Source: Gavia stellata
Lineage: Eukaryota > Chordata > Aves > Gaviiformes > Gaviidae
DNA: 64,000 nt
NCBI RefSeq assembly: GCF_030936135.1
Contig: NC_082595.1
Span: forward strand, 89,890,451-89,954,450
Reading direction: 5' to 3'
Shown: positions 29,929 through 42,900 of the stretch, one piece after another
Layout of the letters: every line of letters starts with the position of its first letter
How positions within the stretch are numbered: the first letter of the stretch is position 1
Program-made: the position numbers and the translations under genes
Notes under the pieces: generated by a model
What the model saw: the letters and a program-made list of their open reading frames with translations, nothing else
Database searches by the model: none
Told to the model about the DNA's origin: nothing

Positions 29929-32900
29929 GTATCCTTAGGAGGATCCTGAGCTGGAAAATGGTCAGAATATTAATATTCAAAGATAAAGTAGTATCCCATG
30001 GGGAAATACGCATTTTTATCCTGCTACATGCTTCTTTCAATACTGGATTATGGTTCATGTGGGAGGCAGGATGCTAGGCTAGGTGGACATTTGATCTGAC
30101 ATGGGAAGACCCTTATTCTGATGTGATGAAGGAGATCAGGAGTGTGTGCCTTGCTGGAAGGCACTTGGAAGTCCAGGGGGAAGAAAATTTGACAGGAGTA
30201 GACTAGTTGATCTAGTGATCCTTTCTGGAAATTGCCATACAGCCCGAGTACTGACAGCAAGCAAAGCATCAGCTTATGATGATTAAAGGCCTCATTTGAT
30301 CGTTAGTGGGGTTAACTGCTGTAATGTTGATTGCAGAAATGCTTTTCAGCATTAAACTGTGTTGTCAACAAATAAATAATTGCAAACATGTTCAAAGTCT
30401 CTGAGAACACTCTGGCAATGTTGGTAATAATACAGGAGGAGGAGAATATCCACTGAGAAGCCAAGTCAAGCAAACCAGCAGATTTCTTCAGATAGATTTT
30501 TCAAAATAAAAGAAGAGTCAGGCTTAGTTTTGCATTCCAGAAGAGCATTTGATCTCCATCAATGTGCTGTATTCTTGCAACACACCTGCTATGTATTGCA
30601 TTTAATACAGAAGATGAGTCAATATATTTGGAGGAAATTAAATTCCTTGCTTAAGATAAAACTGGATTTTGCTTTTAATACAATTATAAAAAGGACATAA
30701 AGATTAAAGAGCTCAAAGCACCAGAAATCTGCCAAAGTATGTCACCATTGTGCTTCAGAAAGGCAGAATTTGAGAAGTAACAATAGACTTCAAAGGAAAG
30801 CCAACAAAGTCCCATTCTTCTGAGACTTATGCCTGGGAAGAGAAAGTAAAAGGAAAACTTCTAGAGGAGGGAATAATGAAAACACTTCTTTTTCCAGACA
30901 AACTCTAAATCAGGTACTTAAGGGAAAAAAGCCCCACTTTTAAAGACAGAACAAGCTCATTGATTTCTTGATGAATTAAGTAAGCAATGCTTAGAAAGGC
31001 AGAGGTCCTTCAGATACATGGTGAATGGCACCCTTCTCATTTTTTGAGATCATGTATTGTTTCTTTGCCCGGATACTTTCTCAAACTTAAGGTTTACAGT
31101 CACTCTAGCCGCAGCTAAAAATTACACTACATCTAGTTAGATTTACAAAATAGTTCCAGGTTTCTGCAGACATTATCTCTACACAGACTTTGGACTGGAT
31201 TCAAAGATGGAGAGACGTGCCGCAATGCTAAACACAGCAAAGGATGACTTTGAGGGCAGTTTTATCTGGCAGATGGCAATGCAACAGAGATATAAGACCT
31301 AAGACAGCCAGATCAGATAGCAAAAAAACCTCCAGCATGACAGCCCTAATCTGAAAGGAGGAAAAGAATTAGCTTGCACAGACTTCTCTCTGCCATGGCA
31401 GAAGTGCTGCTGGTAGAATTTGCTGTTGGGCCTATAACTGTGAAGTATTAGATGACTCATGGGAGTCTGATTTCTTTTATTTATTATTTCATGGAAACCA
31501 GGCCAAGATGGAGAGACATGGGGCAGGCCTGAGGCCATATTCCTACACAGAATTGATCTGTGGGTGGGATGCACCTCCCAGTTCTCCTGCAAGGGCAGAG
31601 ATGGATGTTGTGTGTCTGAGCTGTACAGAACTGCTGATCTACCTGTAACCAGCTCCTGGAATGGAATCTGGGACATATGGACAGGTTCTGTACCCATACG
31701 CATCGTGTGGGTACAGTTAGATGCCAATTGACTGGGATCCTCAAAAACCAGCATACAAGAGCTACCAAGGGCTAGCCAGTAGAGAAATACCAAAGACTAC
31801 GGTGATGAAGTGCTTAACTTGTGCAATCAGGAGGTATTAATTCCTGCTTTGGGTGCCTTAGCCCAGAATCCTCTCCAAAATAAGCCTAAATTATTTTAAA
31901 AGCTAGCAGTACTGACTTGCTGCTACTTCCTCTTTCTCCACAATGGTTAGAGCTCCAAGCAAGCCCCATGAGAAACTTGCCGCTGCTCCTTCCTTTGTCT
32001 GACAAGATTAGAAACCCCAAACTGAGTGCCCAAACCATCAAGACTATGAGAGGAGGGCTACTCTCCTTCAGATTAAAGCTGTATTACCTTTCATAGAAAC
32101 AATAAAAAATGTTACTGAGGTAGAGAAAGAAGAATCCTGGGTTCTGTTCCATAATGAAAGGGAACTTTCTGTACTTCTTGCCATTGCCCAATTTGGTGGG
32201 TCAGGGCTCAATTATACTGCCTGGAGATCCAAGCCATGACGGCTTGTGCTAGGATTGAAAAACACTTCTGTGGATCTCAAAGCAGAAATGCATGCTAGAG
32301 TCATAGGTACTTTTGTGGCAAGACTTTACTATCAGAAATACTTGCAGGCTGCCAGCACAGGTTTCACCCAGCAATGGGAATGTTTTTGGCAGCAACTATG
32401 TAACTGAGGGTTTAACAAAATACAAGGCTACTCCATGTGGTCGTTGGAACTGAACAGGGGAAGAACAGAAAATTGAGAGTAATGCATGCTGTTTACATTA
32501 CTAGAAGGTAAGAGTTGCTGGCCAGTCTGAGACAGAAATAAAATAGGTTTCTATTAAAATACTCTTATTTCCATGGCCTGACACTTTCTGCATTGAATGC
32601 ATAACATTTTTTGCTGTAATGTGAATTTCATATGCTGAACTTGGGTGTTCAGGCAAAGGCTTTCTGGTTGCACTGATTTCTCTGACTACACTCAACTTTT
32701 ACATTTATAATTTAGTGCAAGCAATTCAATATCTCTCAATATATTTTTCCATTTTACAGGGCCGATAGGTGACAGTTAAGATGCCTGAATTTAAGGGACA
32801 GAAAAGACTGCCTGGTTATCTACTCTTACTCCTGCAAGAACAGGCCAAAGAATTTTACTCCTGTACCAAGCCAATAACTTCTGGCTGAATTAGGTCAAAG

Positions 32901-35900
32901 CATTATTCTGCTCAAACCATCCATCTCACATCTATATGGTTTCTCTGGTTTGGCTAATGACCTTGATGGAAAATCAGGTGTCAAATGGATCATCTTGGAT
33001 ACCTTGAAGAAATATACATGCTGCTTTTCACTTTGGACTTCACTTTTTTTGTCTTCTACACTTCTATATCTGCTGACTTGGCAGCATTCTGTTTTCCCAA
33101 AATGATCCATGCTCTTTCTGAAGAGACAGACAGACTGGCAGCATAATGGTGAAGGGTGCCGCAGGACTGTCCCCTCTGCTTTTGGACTTCCTGACACAGA
33201 GGAAAAGTAAAGATTGTACTATGGCTGACTAACCTATGATTCAAACATGTCCTTTTGAAGTGCTACAGCATAAAGGATTGTTAATGCATGCAGTTAAATT
33301 TGCATCATGGGCGACAGTCACAGTGCTGTTCTTGCATTTGTTAGGTAGCAATCTGGGCAGAGCTGAATGGAGTCAGGACCTGGAGTAAGAACTAAGATCT
33401 TCAAATCAGGATGTGAGGCAGAGAGGTCTCTTTGGTTTTATGGTTATGATTTGGGAGGTGTGAGAAGAAGCACAGATTAACGGGTCCTGGTTTGTGGTCC
33501 TTAACCATTTTTAGATTTTGCTATTTCACTTACAAGTCTAAAGTTTGGTTGCTTATGACTAGGGAGAGATTTTAGATACATATCAACAACATCTCCTCAA
33601 AGGATATTGAGGCTTTTCAGCCACTGCACTCAGAAAAGTTGCCTGATTTTGGGGGTGCAACAGAAGTATTTATTTCCCTGTAAGGCTGCAAAATGTCTTA
33701 GCAGGGATACTGTCCAGGCATTGGGCTAACAATCTAATAGATCATTGCAACTCTGTTGCCCATCATAAAGGCCTTCTGGTCTTTTGTCACAGAGAATGAG
33801 TGGCATAGACCTCATCCCGACCAACGAGAAGCAGCACCAGTGAATTTTATCATATGAATGTACATGAATAGCCTTTGCCCTCCTTTTCCTGTATCACAGT
33901 GTAAAACTTCTTGGGACACATGGCACTGACTAACTCCAAAGCACACAAAGCAATACACTCGAATGACATTTACTTTATTGTTTCTGCATCTGCTATGAAA
34001 ACAAACTCCTTCAGGACTCTATTATCAGCTGTTATTAAACAAGAAATACATCGTCTTTGTACTGCCCAATTCCATGGTTTTGGAGAGAATGAGGCTTGTG
34101 CTAGTAGTCTGCAGCTAGAAACTTCCACCTAAGTTTCACAGAGATTTTTGATAAGGCCAGTCTGACATCACTTTAAATCCCATCCCTATTGTAGTCAAGG
34201 GAAAATGCCTATTAACTTCATCAGTGCCTGGATTTCCTATACTGTACATATAGATGTGTACAGTAGCTTTTTCTGAACTGAGGCAATGCAGGGAGTTGCA
34301 GTAAAGGAGAGATGAAAGAAAGCTACAGGGTAAGAGGAGAGCTCTCCCGTGAAGAGATTTGTCTTTGACTGATGGAATCAGAATGTTTGTTGTTCGCATG
34401 CCTTTCCCGTAGTAAAGGGTTGGCTTTTGGTTCTTACCGTCTACCACTTTAAAATATGGGTCACAGAAATAATAGTTTATCTCCAGAGCTTAGGGCCTGT
34501 TCTTTCAATCTACTTACAAGAGAGGGAGAGAGGAAAGCAGAACTGCTTCCAAGAAAAAAAAAAAAAAAAAATTATTGCAGATCTCTGACACGTTGATAGT
34601 CTGAAATGATTCAGAAGTCCAGGATCATTGCAGCAGTTAGAGATCCATATGCAAAGCTTACTCTGCTCCTTAAATACTCCTGAAGAAATCAGTGTCCAGA
34701 AAAACAACAAACAGCTTGTGCTAATCTGTGAATGTGTACGTGTAAAATAACTTCAAAACTATTAATTAATGCAAATCATGTTGTGACAGACAGCATAACA
34801 GCATGGAAGCTGCTTGTCCAACTTATGTGAATTTGTATGGAAAGGTTGCGGTTTCTGGCTTGTTTCCGAGTGAATTAAAAAAGGCTGTCAACCCATCTGT
34901 TTTAGCCAGAGGCATAGCAATGGCAGCTCGTGAAACATTGCACCTGAAAAGCATTTATGTGACACATCTTTCTTCTCCCTCTGACAGACAGTGCAAAATC
35001 CGTAGAACTACTGGATTTTTTTTCAGCTTGTTTTGCATTAAACAAACTGACTTAACTGATCATGAATTCCTGCCATCCTCGCTGATGAGGTATAAGAAAC
35101 TGGCAAGTACCAAATGTGCAGTGCAGAACAAAGGACCTAGCCAACTCTTTTTTCCATTAACACTCAATCACCCATTTACAATACTGACCCAGTCTTGTAA
35201 TTATTTCAAAGCCAAAACTGCTGGTTAGCATCCAAGGAGCATTTTAGGATGAGGACAGAGAAAAGGCTACAGAATTGCCAACACTGACTAGGGAGAACAC
35301 AGCACGTATGGGCCTGATCCTGCAGAGAGTTACATGCAAATTTAAATACTCTGGTCACAGGACTAGTCCCACTTGTAATGCCAACATCTACATAGGTAAA
35401 CTGAGTGTTTGCTTAACTAACGGCAGAAGGAAGGCAAAATCTCCATCCATTCACTGTATTGTCACGTGGTTATGAGTGCTGGCACAAGGAAGCGGGCAGG
35501 AATGTACGTCCCAGGCTAGGGAAGGAGTAGGGTCCCTTCCCGCTCAGTGACAGCTCAGTCATAGATCAGGTTAAACTGGTTGTCAAATCCTGAACTGCTA
35601 TAAAGTAATTATTCTTCAATGAAAGGAACTAATCATGCCTGTTCTCTGACAAAACAACAAAGCAGAGACCAAAAACGAAGCAGAAAGAATGGATGATGGC
35701 CATTCCATTGAAAAGTAAAACAGCAGACATAAAAATGTCATGTCCCAAGAAGGCTAATGAGATCACACACCATGAAAATGAGCTCATTTTTCAAATGGGT
35801 ATTTCCAAGGATGTAAAGTGGTATAAAATGACTTCTCAGCTTCTGTTCATGGGAAAGAAACAGCCTTCTAACTGCAATGCTGCATAAACTCAGTAGGAAT

Positions 35901-37410
35901 AAACAGCAAAATCCCTGCAAAATCCATACAGGATCGCAACAAGAAAAAAACCAACAAAAACAAGAGTTTAATTCTACTTTAAAAGAAACTGCAGGATTTC
36001 CTTTCATGTTTTATTATACCCTTCTTTAGCAGCCAGCTGCCCCTAATATCCTCTTGCAACGGGATACTACAGGATGCCGAAACCCCCAGTAAGTAGGATC
36101 TGGATCCAGTCATCTAACCACATCACTGTCTCTACGGTAACCTAGGCCAGCCCTAAATACTATAATCCTGCTTTACTACAGTAAAGCCAGTTAATGGCTT
36201 TCATTGAATGTTCCTGCCAAATAATGGTGCTCTAATATATACTGACATTTAAATCTGTCCAGCTATTTGGACTATTTGTTACACTGGAAAGTGATGCAAG
36301 CAGAGCATTCATAGAAGAAAGGAAGCTATTAAGGATTTCAGTCTTCTGATATTGTCAAGGCGCAGTCCTGTAAATGCCAGCTTCTGAGAGTGTCACTATT
36401 GACTTCAGTGCCACTACTGCCGGGAGTGAGTCCCTGCAGAGCCGGGGGGAGCTGGGGCAGGTAAAGCACCATCCTCGGCTCTTTGGCAGGTTCTCATCAG
36501 ACACTGCCATTAGCACTGGATGACCAGAGGATCCCATTGGCATGCACTGGATGTCCTAATTAAAGGGTGAATAAATGCTATGTGTGGGCTCTGGAAAGAG
36601 GAGAACACAGAATAGGCAAGATGGGCCAGAGTTAAACCAGTGAGCAAATACTGCTTTGTCAATACTAATGACAATTTAATTATTATTTCCCATACACATC
36701 CCATTTAATTCCTTTTTGGGAGACAGATAGAGTTCAGAGTTAAGTCTCTGAAAAACGGAGGAGCTCTTTAACTTCTCAGATCATATAAAAGGATCGTTCT
36801 ATTTTATTGCTATTCTATTTTTATTGCCCTACTTTTTTCTACCTTTTTGTTCTAGTTTTCTATTGTTCAATTTAGTCGCTGTGGAAAAGCTTTACAGAAT
36901 ATTATTTCTAGAGGTTGTTTTTTTTTTCCTTGATGGGTGAAAAAAGTTGGCTATAGGATTTAATACTATTTTCTGTGCTATGTGTAAGTTTGGGTTTGGG
37001 AGCCGGCTTTTTGTGGCTGTAAAGGACCAAACATAAAAGCCTACGGGCTTCGGAGAAACGCAGTTCAGTAGGACTTTTCTTTAGGCATCTTCCACCCTGC
37101 AAAATCGTGTGCGTGTGTGTACACCCAGGGCTTGCACCACTCGCGTGCTTTTAGTGGGATGGGGAAGCACGCCATGAAGAATTCATAGCGGGAAGCAATC
37201 TGCTGCTGTTACACATCCCTAAACGCTGGTGTAAAGAGTCATTTAGATTTTTAATAGGTCAGCAGGATAAAAAAAAATACGCAGGCATCAGGCTTGGCTC
37301 CTCTGCGACATATGGAGAAGGGATATGGGGATGTGCCCGGCCTGCCTCCTGCCCAGGGGAGGTGATTTAAGGGGGACTGAGGGAAGAGAAAAGCACGATT
37401 AAACCTGACG
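29929..37410 (-). other. Candidate KBTBD11 intron 1, second part
   Basis: AT-rich non-coding DNA. Frames of 164 codons (31299-31793, minus) and 141 codons (34803-35228, plus) occur. Neither resembles a known family, and both are of a length expected by chance in a window this size. An A-run at 34554-34571 is the only simple repeat of note. GC content begins to rise at about 37.3 kb toward the CpG island. Confidence 0.4.
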
Positions 37411-37520
37411 GTGCTCCAACGCCCCCCACTCCCCCCGCCCCGGCTACCGTGCCTCCGCGTCGCGGTTTTTACCTCAGCTATCGGCAGATACCGGCACCCA
37501 ACCCTCCCCGAAGGCTCCGC

Positions 37521-37619
37521 CGCGGCGGCGGGCCGGGAGGGGGGGCGGGCACGTCCCGGGGCCGGGGCGATGCCCCGGCCCCGGGACGTGCCCGCCCCCC
37601 CTCCCGGCCCGCCGCCGCG
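37521..37619. repeat. Perfect 99-bp palindrome (48-bp arms, GAT loop)
   Basis: Bases 37521-37568 are the exact reverse complement of 37572-37619, with only GAT (37569-37571) between them; pairing breaks at 37520/37620. The arms are almost pure G+C, including a run of 7 G mirrored by 7 C. A single strand would form a very stable hairpin. It lies about 44 bp inside the intron side of the candidate exon 1 donor. It may be real, such as a template-switch duplication, or a fold-back artefact of sequencing or assembly. Confidence 0.9.
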
Positions 37620-37662
37620 CTGCCTCTCCGCTCTCTTCCCAGCAGGGCAGGCAGGAGCTTAC

Positions 37663-37900
37663 CTTTCGGCGGCGGCCGCCGAGCGCCGCGTCGCTCTGGG
37701 GAAGGTCCCTCCGCCCCGCCTCGCTGCCGGCTGCGCAGCAGCCCCGCCGCCTTGCCCACCGGAGCGGGAGCCGGCGGGGGGAAGCCGGGAAGGAGAAGGG
37801 CGGGGGAGAGCGGCGGGGCGATGCCAGGCGACGCAAATGGCTGAAGCGCAGGGGCCGGGCTGGTGGAGGGGGCCGGGCGGCCGCTGTGTGGAGGGGGCGC
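37663..37900 (-). other. Candidate KBTBD11 non-coding exon 1 (5' end not set)
   Basis: On the minus strand the CpG island has a strong donor, GAAAG followed by GTAAGC, with the exon ending at 37663 and the intron starting at 37662. Joined to the acceptor at 22838/22837 this gives a 14.8-kb intron, about the scale of the human gene. A second, weaker donor (GCTGAG then GTAAAA) lies near 37470. The 5' boundary given is arbitrary within the island, because the transcription start cannot be read from sequence. Confidence 0.4.
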
Positions 37901-38420
37901 GGGGACGCGCTCGGCCCCTTTGTTCGCCTGACACACTCACACACACACGGAGGGAGGAGGGGGCACAGACCTGTTGCTCGCGGCGGCCGGCGAGGGGCTG
38001 CCGCTGAGACGGGAAGCGGCGACGCTGCTCTGGGCCGGGTGTCCGCGCTCCCCCGTTCGGGCGGCGGGGGCCGGTCGGGGGAGGTGGCGGAACGACCCCA
38101 CCTGCCCGCGCTGAGGAGAAACTCCCTCCTGGCGGCGCCGGGCGGGGAAAGAGCGGGTCCTCACCTCCGGGCAGGGTGGGGGGGAGCCGTCCCTGAGGTA
38201 AACGGGGAGGCGGCGCCGCTCCCCTGCGTGAGGCAGGGCCGGTGGGGTTTGCTGCAGCTGCCCCTGGCCCCAGCGCGGCGGCCTGGTAGGCACGGCGACC
38301 TGACTGGAGCTCCCAGGCTGGAGCCCTGACAGACCACGGCCTGTCCTCTGCCTCGGCCGGGGCACCCTCCGGCACCGGCAGTGCTCGCTGCGGGAAGCGA
38401 CGGGGAGGGTATCCAGCCGG

Positions 38421-39048
38421 AGCCTGTGGGTCACTCGGGTCTCTGCCGACGGAGAAACAAGGAAGTGGAGGCCAGGTGGTTTCTGTTTGATTGCAGTTTG
38501 GGTCCTATTTTATCCCACTCTTTAAAGCTGAGATGCTCATCAGGATTCCCCAAATTAGACCTGTTTCCCAGTTTCTTGAAAACAACCCTCATGTTACGCT
38601 GGTTACACCCTGGGTCTGCTCCTAATGCGGTTAGTGGTACTCACCCAGCTCACACCCCACCGCAGGCTGCGATCTGACTTCTACCAAGACAGCAGACACT
38701 GACACCACGCTATCCAAGCCTTTCTAAACCATTGCTGGTGCCTGGCTATATCATATTACCATTGCAACGTGTAGTTTTCCTATGATACTGCTGTCTCAAA
38801 ACAATATTCATCTTCAGCTTTTCTCTTTTCCTCTCTTGCCGCTGACTCCAGGGTCCCGTCAGACTGGTTCTCCTGCAGCCGCCCAGCAAGTGGCTCCCAG
38901 CCCTGGGAGGCGCTCCTGAGAACACTTGCAAAGCTACTCCCGTCTCCTCTCTCCAATTAACCCAAGCATTCATTTAGTCCATGCTGGCATTGCAACTGTA
39001 TGTTCTTCCAGCTTGGTGGTAATGATTAAGCGTGGTTGGGTGTCTTCT
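38421..39048. other. Flank of the CpG island
   Basis: GC content falls from the island toward the CR1 copy at 39049. No gene or repeat was recognised. Confidence 0.5.
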
Positions 39049-39930
39049 CACAGAATCACAGAATCACTAAGGTTGGAAAAGACCTGTAAGATCATCAAGT
39101 CCAACCATCAACCAACACCACCATGCCCATTAAACCATGTCCCACAATGCCTCGTCCACATGTTCCTTGAACACCTCCAGGGAGGGTGACTCCACCACTT
39201 CCCTGGGCAGCTTATTCCAGTGTCTCACCACTCTCTCAGTAAAGAAATTTTTCCTAATACCCAGTCTAAACCTCCCCTGGCGCAACTTGAGGCCATTTCC
39301 ACTTGTCCTGTCACTAGTCACTTGGGAGAAGAGACCAACACCCACCTCTCTGCAACCTCCTTTCAGGTAGTTGTAGAGGGTGATAAGGTCTCCCCTCAGC
39401 CTCCTCTTCTGCAGTTCCCTCAGCCGCTTCTCATAAGACTTCTGCTCCAGACCCCTCACCAGCTTCGTCGCCCTTCTCTGGACGTGCTCCAGCACCTCAA
39501 TGTCCTTCTTGTAGTGAGGGGTCCAAAACTGAACACAGGATTCGAGGTGTGGCCTCACCAGAGCGGAGTACAGAGGCATGATCACCTCCCTGCTCCTGCT
39601 GGCCACACTATTTCTGATACAGGCCAGGGTGCCGTTGGCCTTCTTGGCCACCTGGGCACACTGCTGGCTCATATTCAACCGGCTGTCGACCAACACCCTC
39701 AGGTCCTTTTCTGCGGGGGAGCTTTCCAGCCACTCGTCCCCAAGCCTGTAGCATTGCATGGGGTTGTTGTGACCCAAGTGCAGGACCCGGCACTTGTCCT
39801 TGTTGAACCTCATACAATTGGCCTGGGCCCATCGATCCAGCCTGTCCTGATCCCTCTGCAGAGCCTTCCTACCCTTGAGCAGATCAACACTCCCACCCAA
39901 CTTGGTGTCGTCTGCAAACTCATTCACTCG
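39049..39930 (-). mobile_element. CR1 LINE, 5'-truncated, long open RT frame
   Basis: Minus-oriented CR1 of about 0.88 kb with a GATTCTGTG-type tail at 39049. The frame from 39130 to 39927 is open for 265 codons. It includes the FADD catalytic box of the reverse transcriptase near its start, then the thumb and C-terminal region. Compared with the 13- and 29-kb copies, six residues are missing in frame after RLREL (near 39410). The element lacks the endonuclease and most of the RT, so it cannot be autonomous. It lies about 0.6 kb upstream of the KBTBD11 CpG island. Confidence 0.93.
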
Positions 39931-42900
39931 TTTTGTCCCATTGCTCCTACTTTTTGACTTTGGTTTTGCTAAAACTCTTATGTGTTGAGTTAGCCCTTAA
40001 TATACTAAAGTGCTTGCATGCAGTGCTGGGTGAGTGTAACCACTTGAAACCCTTGGCTCTGCTCATGTTGTGCAGGCACTTAAGTGAAGTGCTTAACCAG
40101 ATGGCTGTTTTTCAAGCTGAGGTCATGTCTCATCTCTACTGAGAGAGGCCAGCATGCTTTTTGGTGCCACAAGATAAATAAGTAATAATCATACAGTGTC
40201 ACAGAGGTCTTAGAATAATTGGTCACTACAACATGTGGCTTTGGCATAATTGTGGATTTCCCGCTGTCCCCTGATTTGGGTCCATTACATGATTGGACTT
40301 TTAGTTTCTGTACGTGGCTTTATTCCTTGCTAGCTGGAAGAAGTTTCCATGTGGTACAGCAGATCCATTAAAGCCTGCCAGAAATAACTCTTCTCTCCTG
40401 ACATCAGGAACTAATCTTCCTGCTGTTTCGTGTTACTGTAAATATTATATAGTTCAAGATGACACTGAAATTAGACAACTGATACAGGTCTGGGAAATTA
40501 TTTTCACTTTTAAAATCCCCATTATTCTATTCCTATGTGGAGGATCATCTCCCCTTGAGGTGCCTGACTTCAGAAAACACGGATGAGAGTTACGTGGCTG
40601 TGTCAACAGTATCATATCTGAGATCATTCAGACTCATGCTTTCTGACTATATGACGATTTTAAGCACTACTGGATTTGCTTAGCTCATCTTCAGGTTTAA
40701 CTGCCATGTCACATTGCAGTCTGTGCGTACACAGACGTGTCCGAGTTATGGTTTCTGGAGATGACTGAAAATCGATGGTGGGTAGGAAGTAGCATATCAT
40801 GTCTTTATGGGCCATATTTGCCCCTGTGGCTGGAGCCAGCAAAAGACCTATTCAAAATCCAAGCTCCAGGGGGGTCGTAGCCTGAAAAGTCAGGTAGTAC
40901 TCGGCTGTTGCAGACTTTATCCTCTGCCCTCACTGAACACTGCCAGAAGCAGATCGAGTAAAATGTTCTGGTTTTTTAAAGTTTAGCTTTGGGCAGTGAT
41001 TCCCTAACTTTGCAAGCCTCAGTCTACTGTCCTCCCTTCAAGTTACTTTCTGGTCTCCCATGCACCTTTGTCATCAAATCTTTAAGTGAAAACAGATATA
41101 AAAGAGATTTGCTGACCTCTTAGCACAATTTTTGCAAAGTTTTGCTGCTCTGTGGATCATAGGCTGAGAAACTTGCCATGGAGAAGTTAGCTGTTCATCA
41201 AGTAGCCTTTCAGATTTTAGAAGAACTGGAGATGATGCTGAAAACTGGGATACCCATTGTAGAAATCATCTCAGTTGTAGTTGTTTGATTTCCCTACTTA
41301 GCTTCAGTTCCCTGAAGCTCCGTTTATAATTAACGTACAGGAATAACCATGTCTGGAGGGCAATTTTTCTTACCTATATCTTAGACATCTTATCTTAGGA
41401 TGAGGTGAATCATCCTTTGGTATTGCTTGTTTCTCTCCAGTAGCTGTAAAGTCAGACTGGTACAGCTGTAGACAATTAGTTTTTAAACACCTAAATTACA
41501 TGAGATGAATCATTGTCCCAGTGTAGAGAAGGCCCTGTCCTAAAGAAATCAGGTGTCACACAGCTTATATGATACATCATTTGATGCCTGTCATGCATTT
41601 CTGTAGCCCAGCCAACATGACAAATATTCAGGGGGACTGATAGCTTGCAATTGCTGCTACTGGCCGTCAGGACTTGCTGAGATTACCATGTTAGCCTGGA
41701 GCAACAACGGTAGAGTGGTGAGCACAGTGAGCTGAGTAAAGGCAGAAGGGGAAGATCTAGGTGTTTGCTCTGCTCTGCCCCAGAAACCTGAGCTAGCTCC
41801 TGCCCGGTCACATACAGGCGACTTCCTCCTGGACATACAGCCCCTCCTCTCTGTCTTTCACGTACTAGCAATAGTGTTCAATAATAAAAAGGGAATACCG
41901 TTTGCAACAGAAGAATTTTATTAGATGTTTCTCTGGTTTAAAAAAAAAAAAATCCAGATGGAGAAATAGGAATAGGAAGGTTTCTTCATTTTATACACCT
42001 AAACTTGGACACAAAGTAGGCATCCTTTCTGTTTAATCAATGTCAGGCTAAACAAAAGATTTTCAGTTTCTTCTTCCTACAAGACATCAGACTGTAATAG
42101 TCTCTAGTGCAGAAATGGGCAATAGAGCTGAGTGCCATTCTCATGATAGGGCCACCACATGGCGTCCAGATCCAGAGAGATGTACATCTGCTCAGAGCTT
42201 ATCAGGGCCCTGCTCTTCCTGCGAGAGGTACTGCATTTCTTGTCTTTCTCCCATTAGCTGCAGTAGCAGCTGCATTGCTGTGATTTCCAGCTCTGAGGCT
42301 GTTGTGCAGGACTGCACTACCGTGGTAGTCCCTGCTGGAGGAAATGCACTGTTCCTCAGTAAAATTAGCCAGCAGATCACATAAAAAATGAATCAGCCCA
42401 GTCTCAGGGGGTTTGATTCTTGGCCAGGGAAGCTACAGAATTTCTCATTTAAGGAGGTTATGAACCATTTAAAAAAAATCATTATTTCACCCAGGTGAAA
42501 TACTCAATCCATATCCTATGGACCAAGAGGCTTTAAACTTTCCCAGATAAGAGGCTCAGAGTGTAGCTCACACAGGTGTATGCAGGCTAGATTTAAAAGT
42601 GAGCAAGGTAGAATCCTGCAGGTAGTGTACCCATGGCAAGCTGAGCATGGATCCATGCTCAATTATTTATCCAGCCAATTAGGTAGGCTGTGCAGCCTTC
42701 ACTTGCTCAGTCCATTACACTGTGGGTATACATCCAGCACACTAGGTAGGATTGGTATGCCTACACAGTCTAGACTTGCTTCCATTGCCTACACAGATGC
42801 AAAGCTGTTGGTAGGCTATTCTTTTGTATTTTAGACTGGCACAAGGATGTCTTGGATAAATAAACGTTGCAGCATCAAAATTCTGTAACTGGCATAGGTG

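Larger units (their letters stand above)
37411..38420. promoter_or_regulatory. CpG island, probable KBTBD11 promoter
   Basis: About 1 kb of very GC-rich DNA dense in CpG, between AT-rich flanks. GC-box-like GGGCGG and CCGCCC strings occur throughout and no TATA box stands out. The several long overlapping frames here on both strands are the usual by-product of GC-rich DNA with few stops, not genes. Its position upstream of the minus-strand KBTBD11 coding exon, and the match to a gene with a distant non-coding first exon, make it the best promoter candidate. Bidirectional activity is possible. Confidence 0.7.

Noticed and set aside
31299-31793. 164-codon minus-strand frame
   Set aside because: No resemblance to any family, and it lies within the candidate KBTBD11 intron in ordinary AT-rich DNA.
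34803-35228. 141-codon plus-strand frame
   Set aside because: No domain, low-complexity or context support; length is compatible with chance.
37411-38434. Several 130-240-codon frames on both strands of the CpG island
   Set aside because: GC-rich DNA has few stop codons, and the palindrome forces mirrored peptides on both strands. Compositions are Arg/Pro/Gly/Ala-rich with no domain.
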